NCBI GenBank assembly: GCA_027065515.1
Contig: JAMOOM010000158.1
Span: forward strand, 1 to 34,629
Direction of reading: 5' to 3'
From: Campylobacterales bacterium
Lineage (GTDB): Bacteria; Campylobacterota; Campylobacteria; Campylobacterales; Hydrogenimonadaceae
DNA: 34,629 bases
Shown: positions 28,715-34,629 of the stretch, one piece after another
How positions within the stretch are numbered: position 1 is the stretch's first letter
Layout of the letters: each line of letters starts with the position of its first letter
Notes under the pieces: model-generated
What the model was told of the DNA's origin: nothing
The model's database searches: none
Seen by the model: only the letters and a program-made list of their open reading frames with translations
Program-made: the position numbers and the translations under genes

Positions 28715-29976
28715 AGCGTTTCCAGCTTCTCCAGCAAAGAGAGCGCCACATCGGTTTTTGTGGCTCTTGGGATCTCGATTGTCTCCTCTTCCGTCAGGAG
28801 CGTTATCGTATTGGTATCGCTGCCAAATCCATGCTTTGGATCGAGTACATTGAGCGCTACGGCATCTACCTTTTTGCTTTTCAGCGTTTTGCGAGCGTGC
28901 TCGAGCGCCCTGTCAGGATCCATTTCGGCCTTGAAAGCGAGAGTTTTTATACCTGTTTTGTCTATGGAAGCTACAATATCTGGATTTTCAACAAGCTCGA
29001 GCCGCCATCTATCGCCCAATGAATCTTTTTTCAGTTTTCCGCTTTGCGGGTAGGCCGGAGTGTAGTCGCCAACAGCTGCCGCCATGAAGAGCCAGGGAGT
29101 TTTTTGGATCAATTCCGGGCGTCCTGTCTCGGAGTGGAAGGAGGGCTTGGTCAGCAACCCTTTTTTGGCCGAATTGAGGCTCTCTTGAATATATTGGAGC
29201 ATCTCTTTTGCATTTTCGACCTTTATGACGTGCACAGGCGGTATCGAGCGCGGCTCTTTGGTGGTGATATAGCATACATCGGCCCCTTTTGCATAAAGAG
29301 CGGTTACGAGAGCTTCGGCCATCTTTCCGGATGAGAAGTTGCCTATGAACCGAACATCGTCGATCCGCTCGATCGTCCCTCCTCCAGTTACCACGACGCG
29401 ACGGTTTTTCCAGTAGTCGTCCTCGAAAAAGTATTTGAGTGAAACGGAGAAGATCGTCTCCGGTTCAGCCATCGCACCTTTCCCTTCAGTCTGGCACGCC
29501 AGAAGCGAGCTGCGCGGTTCCACCACCTCTATGCGATGAAGCTTGAGAAGCTTCAGGTTCGCGGTGGTGATCGGGTGTTCGATCATGCGGGTATTGGCGG
29601 CAGGGCACAACAGGATCGTTTTGGGATAGGCCAGGGCTGTCTGAAGCAACAGATTGTCGGCGATTCCATTGCCCATTTTGTTGATCGTGTTGGCTGTGGC
29701 GGGAGCGATAACAAAGATATCCGCCCACTCGCCGATCGCTATATGGTTGAGCACGTTTTCCCAGTTTTCACTCTCTGCGTGAAGAACCGAATGTCCGCTG
29801 AGTGCTTCGAATGTCAAAGGTGAAACGAACCGCTTGGCCGCCTCGCTCATTATGACTCGCACCTCTGCGCCGGCCTTGACATAAAGGCGCACCAGTTCGC
29901 ACGCTTTGTAGGCGGCTATGCTGCCGGTGACTCCTATCAGAACTTTTTTTTCATCGAGTCTTATCTGTTGGATCAC
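28711..29976 (-). CDS. coaBC: Phosphopantothenoylcysteine decarboxylase / phosphopantothenate-cysteine ligase
   Basis: [38 protein letters not shown]...[20 protein letters not shown]-terminal [26 protein letters not shown]. Confidence 0.96.
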   Translation of the reverse strand: MIQQIRLDEKKVLIGVTGSIAAYKACELVRLYVKAGAEVRVIMSEAAKRFVSPLTFEALSGHSVLHAESENWENVLNHIAIGEWADIFVIAPATANTINKMGNGIADNLLLQTALAYPKTILLCPAANTRMIEHPITTANLKLLKLHRIEVVEPRSSLLACQTEGKGAMAEPETIFSVSLKYFFEDDYWKNRRVVVTGGGTIERIDDVRFIGNFSSGKMAEALVTALYAKGADVCYITTKEPRSIPPVHVIKVENAKEMLQYIQESLNSAKKGLLTKPSFHSETGRPELIQKTPWLFMAAAVGDYTPAYPQSGKLKKDSLGDRWRLELVENPDIVASIDKTGIKTLAFKAEMDPDRALEHARKTLKSKKVDAVALNVLDPKHGFGSDTNTITLLTEEETIEIPRATKTDVALSLLEKLETL

Positions 29977-31274
29977 TTAACGCTCTTTTTGCTGAAATAT
30001 TTATAAAAAAAGTTTTCGACAATCTTTTGTGGAGTTCTGGATATGGCAAGCGAACCTTTTTGTATATCTTCGGTTACGGTGCTCCCGGCGGCTATTATTA
30101 CGTCGTCTTCGATTTTTACGGGCGCTACGAGTTGCGTATCCGAACCGATGAATACATTTTTGCCTATAAAGGTTTTGTGCTTGCCTATTCCGTCATAGTT
30201 GCAGGTGATCGTTCCTGCGCCGATATTCGTGCCTTCATCTATCGTCGCATCCCCAAGATAGCTCAGGTGGCCGGCTTTGACCCTTTTTAGATGTGACTTT
30301 TTGACTTCCACGAAATTGCCTATATGCGAATCTTCGATTATAGAGCCGGGCCGTATCCGCGCCATGGGCCCACAGGTGGAATTTTTTATGTCGGCATCTT
30401 CCACGACGGTGTGCGATCTGATATGGCTATGGGTGATGATGGTTTCACCGTGAATCGTAACGCCATTGTCGAGCGTGCAGTCACCTTCAAATACGGCTCT
30501 GGAATCGATATAGATCGTCGAAGGCAGATGCATCGTAACTCCGTTGCGCATCCATTTTTCCTTGATGCGATCTTGCATCAACTCTTCCGCGTTTGCCAGA
30601 TCATATCTGCTGTTGACCCCTTTGAAAGAGGTCTCATCGACCCAGACAGGTTTGATATGCAGACCATCTTCTCGTGCCATTTTGACGATATCGGTCAGAT
30701 AGTACTCGGCCTGGGCATTGTCGTTGGACAGGAGAGGAAGATAGCGATCTAGAACCTCTTTTTTGAAAAGATAGACGCCCGCGTTGACCGTTTTTATCTT
30801 TTTTTGCTCTTTGGTACAATCTTTCTCTTCCACTATCGCCATCACTTCGCCGTTTTCTATGACGACACGCCCATATCCTGAAGGATTGTCGAGATCGAAA
30901 ACGCTCATTACTATATCGGCGTCGCACAGGATGAGAGGCTCGAGAGATTCGGATGTGACCAGCGGCATATCGCCGTTTAGCACCAGCACCTTGTCGTGCA
31001 TCGTTTCTATATTCATAACCGCACCGCCGGTTCCGGGATACCTTGCGTGATCTTGGATTTTGAATTTCACATCGGAAAAACGGGCTCTGACCGCGGTTTC
31101 GATCCTTTTGGCTTGATGAAACAGTATGACTGTAATATCGTCGCTTAGAGTCTTGGCGGCTTCTATGACATAATAGAGCATCGGCTGGCCGCTGATCGGA
31201 TGGAGCACTTTTGGAAGATCGGATTTCATTCGCGTACCCTGACCGGCCGCGAGAACGATGACAGATAAAGACAT
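29973..31274 (-). CDS. glmU: Bifunctional UDP-N-acetylglucosamine pyrophosphorylase / glucosamine-1-phosphate N-acetyltransferase
   Basis: [34 protein letters not shown]-terminal left-handed beta-helix hexapeptide repeats. Confidence 0.97.
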   Translation of the reverse strand: MSLSVIVLAAGQGTRMKSDLPKVLHPISGQPMLYYVIEAAKTLSDDITVILFHQAKRIETAVRARFSDVKFKIQDHARYPGTGGAVMNIETMHDKVLVLNGDMPLVTSESLEPLILCDADIVMSVFDLDNPSGYGRVVIENGEVMAIVEEKDCTKEQKKIKTVNAGVYLFKKEVLDRYLPLLSNDNAQAEYYLTDIVKMAREDGLHIKPVWVDETSFKGVNSRYDLANAEELMQDRIKEKWMRNGVTMHLPSTIYIDSRAVFEGDCTLDNGVTIHGETIITHSHIRSHTVVEDADIKNSTCGPMARIRPGSIIEDSHIGNFVEVKKSHLKRVKAGHLSYLGDATIDEGTNIGAGTITCNYDGIGKHKTFIGKNVFIGSDTQLVAPVKIEDDVIIAAGSTVTEDIQKGSLAISRTPQKIVENFFYKYFSKKSVK

Positions 31275-31457
31275 ACTATTTCCTATTAACGATGTAATTT
31301 GTCGGCGGCACCATTTTGGAGGTGACCTTTAGGTGATTTTAACGCAACAAAGATTAAAATGTGCCCAATTCCAATTGGTTTATATAGAGGTGTTTTTTGG
31401 AAATAATTGTTTTCGAGGCCCGTGAATTTTTGCAATATTTATGTAGCTTTTGAAATT

Positions 31458-31465
31458 GCCGATAT
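31458..31465 (+). promoter_or_regulatory. Possible FliA (sigma-28) -10 element upstream of motA
   Basis: GCCGATAT against consensus GCCGATAA, 31 bp upstream of the motA ATG; the -35 match is poor. Confidence 0.5.
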
Positions 31466-31496
31466 TGTTTTTATCTTTAAATAGTCAGGAGTGTCG

Positions 31497-32261
31497 ATGG
31501 ACTTAGGCAGCGTCATCGGATTGGTATTGATTTTGGGCCTGCTGTTCGGTGCGATGGCGATGGGTGTGGGAATCGGTGCGTATATCGATATCCCTTCCGT
31601 ATTGATCGTTATCGGGGGGTCCATTGGAGCTCTTCTTGTGGCGTTCAAGATGGAGCAGATGAAAAATTTCGTCAAAATTTTCATGATCGCCATAAAGCCT
31701 CCCCAAGAAAACGTTCCAGAGCTCATCAAGAAGCTGGTCGAATACTCCACGCAGGCGCGCCGTGATGGAATCCTCTCTCTCGAGGCGGCCGCCAACAGCG
31801 AAACCAATGAATTTTTGAAAAAAGGCCTTTCGATGGCTGTAGATGGGAATGAGCCGGACACGATTCGGGATCTGCTCGAGATCGAAATGGAGCAGACAAG
31901 TGAACGACACAAGGGAAATGCGGCGATTTTCGGGCAGTGGGCGGGCCTGGCAGGCGCTATGGGTATGATCGGCACTCTGATCGGACTGGTCGCGATGCTT
32001 TTGAACATGTCCGATCCCAGTGCCATTGGTCCATCGATGGCAGTCGCGTTGCTTACAACGATGTATGGGGCGATGATAGGAAACATCTTCGGCGCGCCGG
32101 TCGCCAATATTCTGAATATTCGAGATGCCGACGAGGTGCTTGTCAAAACAATCATTTTGGAGGGGATCATGTCTATCCAGGCTGGCGACAACCCCCGTAC
32201 TCTCGAGGCGAAACTTCTTTCGTTCCTCCCTCCAAATGAACGTGTGAGTCAGTTTGAGTAG
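31497..32261 (+). CDS. motA: Flagellar motor stator protein MotA
   Basis: MDLGSVIGLVLILGLLFGAMAMGVGIGAYIDIPSVLIVIGGSIGALLVAF...; ATG 31497 with TCAGGA upstream. Confidence 0.95.
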   Translation: MDLGSVIGLVLILGLLFGAMAMGVGIGAYIDIPSVLIVIGGSIGALLVAFKMEQMKNFVKIFMIAIKPPQENVPELIKKLVEYSTQARRDGILSLEAAANSETNEFLKKGLSMAVDGNEPDTIRDLLEIEMEQTSERHKGNAAIFGQWAGLAGAMGMIGTLIGLVAMLLNMSDPSAIGPSMAVALLTTMYGAMIGNIFGAPVANILNIRDADEVLVKTIILEGIMSIQAGDNPRTLEAKLLSFLPPNERVSQFE

Positions 32262-32271
32262 GGCTTCTTAG

Positions 32272-33105
32272 ATGGCAAAACAGAAATGTCCCGAGTGTCC
32301 CGAATGTATGCCGGAATGGTTGGCGGCGTTTGGGGACCTGATGAGTCTTCTTCTATGTTTTTTCGTTCTTCTTCTTTCGATGTCCACGATGGATGCAAAA
32401 AAGCTCGAAGAGGCGATAGGATCGCTCGCAGGTGCACTGAGCGTACTCGAAGGAGGGGAGCGTTCCGAGCTTCAGGAGAGGCGCATGGAGAGCGGCACCG
32501 GCGGAGGTACCGCCGCTACCGCCCCTACACAGATAGAAACGTCGCAACAATCGCAGTCGAAGATGATCAAGCAAATCAGCAAGATCTGGATGCAGATGAT
32601 TTCACTGAAAAATGAGATCAATGAAATTGCAGTAAGCCAGGGGGCTACGCCTGTCACGATGGAGGAGTCGGAAAAAGGCTTTCTTCTCAGGCTGCCGGCC
32701 GAACTTCTTTTCAAGCCGGGTGAAGCAAAGATCGACAACATGGATGCGATTTTGTTCCTCAAGCGTATCGCGATGATTATTCACAAGCTTCCAAATACAC
32801 TCGAAATCAGTGTCAGAGGGCATACCGACAATGTTCCGCCAGGGCCCAATAGCCCATTTCGAGATAACTGGGAGCTTTCGGCAGCCAGAGCGGTATCGGT
32901 CGTCAAAGAGTTGATCAAAGATGGAGTGCAGCCAAAAAGACTCACTGCATGCGGAAGCGCACAATATAAACCGATTGCATCCAATGCCACTCCCGAAGGC
33001 CGTGCCAAAAACCGTCGAGTGGAACTCTACTTCTTCTCCACGGAGCCGGAACTTGAAGGAAAGGCAAGAAAATCGATTCTCGATTCGGGTCCGAAGGCGC
33101 CATGA
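32272..33105 (+). CDS. motB: Flagellar motor protein MotB
   Basis: PECMPEWLAAFGDLMSLLLCFFVLLLSMSTMDAKK plug/TM; OmpA-like ISVRGHTDNVPPG...NWELSAARAVSVVKEL...NRRVELYF. Confidence 0.96.
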   Translation: MAKQKCPECPECMPEWLAAFGDLMSLLLCFFVLLLSMSTMDAKKLEEAIGSLAGALSVLEGGERSELQERRMESGTGGGTAATAPTQIETSQQSQSKMIKQISKIWMQMISLKNEINEIAVSQGATPVTMEESEKGFLLRLPAELLFKPGEAKIDNMDAILFLKRIAMIIHKLPNTLEISVRGHTDNVPPGPNSPFRDNWELSAARAVSVVKELIKDGVQPKRLTACGSAQYKPIASNATPEGRAKNRRVELYFFSTEPELEGKARKSILDSGPKAP

Positions 33106-33845
33106 GAATCAGACGGTTTTTACCGATATTCCTGCTTCTTGTCGCGGCGGTTCCGCTCTTTTCGGCTGTGGATATACCCACGGTAAATCTTTCGCTTAGT
33201 ACCCCCACGGAGCCAAAAGAGCTGGTCAATACTCTCAATATTCTCGTTGTTCTGACACTATTGGTATTGGCTCCTTCGCTGATTCTTGTAATGACCAGTT
33301 TTATTCGCCTTATCGTAGTGTTTGCCTTTTTGAGGCAGGCTCTAGGTACCCAGCAGACGCCGCCGACGCAGCTTTTGGTCTCTTTGGCGCTTGTGGTGAC
33401 GCTGTTTATCATGGAGCCTATGGGCAAAGAGGCCTACAACGATGCGATCAAGCCATATATGGATAAAAAGATAGGTTACGACGTGGCATTCGATAAAGCG
33501 GTGGTTCCTTTCAAACATTTTATGCTTAGAAATACCAGAGAATCGGATCTGGCACTGTTTTACCGCATCAGAAAACTTCCCAACCCCAAAACCGAAGAGG
33601 AGGTTACACTGCCGATACTGCTGCCGGCTTTCATGATCAGTGAGCTAAAGACCGCGTTTGAGATCGGATTTTTGATATTCCTCCCTTTCTTGGTGATCGA
33701 TATGGTGGTCAGCTCGGTTTTGATGAGTATGGGTATGATGATGTTGCCGCCTGTCATGATATCGCTGCCTTTCAAGATATTGATTTTCGTTCTTGTGGAT
33801 GGATGGCATCTGTTGGTAGGCAATCTGGTGGAAAGTTTCAAATAA
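33102..33845 (+). CDS. fliP: Flagellar biosynthesis protein FliP
   Basis: 247 aa; SFIRLIVVFAFLRQALGTQQTPPTQLLVSLAL; FLPFLVIDMVVSSVLMSMGMMMLPPVMISLPFKILIFVLVDGW. Confidence 0.97.
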   Translation: MRIRRFLPIFLLLVAAVPLFSAVDIPTVNLSLSTPTEPKELVNTLNILVVLTLLVLAPSLILVMTSFIRLIVVFAFLRQALGTQQTPPTQLLVSLALVVTLFIMEPMGKEAYNDAIKPYMDKKIGYDVAFDKAVVPFKHFMLRNTRESDLALFYRIRKLPNPKTEEEVTLPILLPAFMISELKTAFEIGFLIFLPFLVIDMVVSSVLMSMGMMMLPPVMISLPFKILIFVLVDGWHLLVGNLVESFK

Positions 33846-33868
33846 AGAGCACGCTAAAAGGATAATTT

Positions 33869-34629
33869 TTGGAATGTAGTCACTTTAAAGAGTGCGGAAG
33901 CTGCACTTTATATCAGGAGAGCTATCCGGCCCAGGTAGCCCAAAAGATGGGACGGCTTAGCGGAATGCTTGCACCTTTTTACAAAGGAGCGATCACTCCG
34001 TATTCTTCAAGGAGCGATCACTACCGTGCAAGAGCCGAGTACAAAGTTTTTCACGATGGCGAAGGGTGCAGATACGCTATGCGTTCACTCGATAAAAAGC
34101 GGTACGTGATAATCGAAGAGTGCCCGATGGTTGCAGAGCCGATCGAAAAAAGAATGTGGAAGCTGCTGGAGTCGATCAATGCGGATAGAGAGCTCTCTTT
34201 CAGGCTTTTTGGCATAGAGTTTTTATCGACTACCACCGATGAGGTCCTGGTCACGATGCTTTATCACAGAAAGCTCGAAGAGGAGTGGACGCAGCGCGCA
34301 AGATCGCTTGAGGATTCATTGCGTATCAAAGTGATAGGCCGCAGCCGCAAGCAGAAGATCGTATTGGGTGATGAGTTCGTCACAGAAAGGCTTTTGGTCT
34401 CGGGAAAGCCCTATCTGTATCGTCACTACGAGCAGAGTTTCACCCAGCCCAATCCCCACGTGAACGAAAATATGATTGGATGGGCAATGTTGCAGGCATC
34501 GCGTTATAGGCAGGGAGATTTTTGTGAGCTCTATGCAGGTGCGGGAAATTTTACGATTCCGCTTTCTACGCTTTTTGAAAAAGTGATAGCTACGGAAATT
34601 TCAAAACGGTCCATCAAGGCAGCTATAGA
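33869..34629 (+). CDS. trmA: tRNA (uracil-5-)-methyltransferase TrmA, truncated by window end
   Basis: Manual translation from TTG 33869 (AAAAGGA 6 nt upstream): MECSHFKECGSCTLYQESYPAQVAQKM...YEQSFTQPNPHVNENMIGWAM...DFCELYAGAGNFTIPLSTLF. Confidence 0.88.
   Translation, partial: MECSHFKECGSCTLYQESYPAQVAQKMGRLSGMLAPFYKGAITPYSSRSDHYRARAEYKVFHDGEGCRYAMRSLDKKRYVIIEECPMVAEPIEKRMWKLLESINADRELSFRLFGIEFLSTTTDEVLVTMLYHRKLEEEWTQRARSLEDSLRIKVIGRSRKQKIVLGDEFVTERLLVSGKPYLYRHYEQSFTQPNPHVNENMIGWAMLQASRYRQGDFCELYAGAGNFTIPLSTLFEKVIATEISKRSIKAAI

Noticed and set aside
31439-32191. 250-aa ORF antisense to motA
   Set aside because: Antisense shadow of motA, low-complexity Ile/Ser/Pro composition.

Overview
This is a 34.6 kb chromosomal segment whose gene content and order look like Campylobacterota (Epsilonproteobacteria). 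Nearly all of it is coding, and I saw no transposon, prophage, CRISPR array, rRNA or tRNA. From left to right: a truncated DHH-type phosphoesterase-like gene, flhA and an Rrf2 regulator (minus); rpsO and hrcA-grpE-dnaK (plus); a hypoxanthine/deoxyinosine-DNA glycosylase-like gene overlapping the dnaK 3' end; a porin-feoA-feoB operon (minus) with two Fur-box-like sites; a molybdate operon modD-modE-porin-modA-TOBE-modB-modC (minus) with a ModE-box-like site; dsbD, a thioredoxin-like gene and a dihydroorotase-like pseudoenzyme (plus); a radical SAM + Memo + alpha/beta-hydrolase cassette (AmmeMemoRadiSam-type, plus); a compact eight-gene minus-strand run glmU-coaBC-FliK-like-uppS-prepilin peptidase-lptF-truA-nhaC; and motA-motB-fliP-trmA (plus, truncated). 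The best leads are: (i) two OprD-like porins, each embedded in a metal or oxyanion importer operon with a matching regulator site; (ii) a perfect 14-copy heptanucleotide array plus a second 3-copy heptamer just upstream of the hrcA heat-shock promoter, with widely separated CIRCE-like half-sites; (iii) a perfect 16-bp palindrome in front of dnaK; (iv) the radical SAM/Memo/hydrolase cassette with no AMMECR1 gene next to it; (v) a dihydroorotase homologue lacking its metal and catalytic motifs; (vi) a FliK-C-like protein inside the coaBC-uppS cluster. All calls come from reading the sequence; no database search was run.
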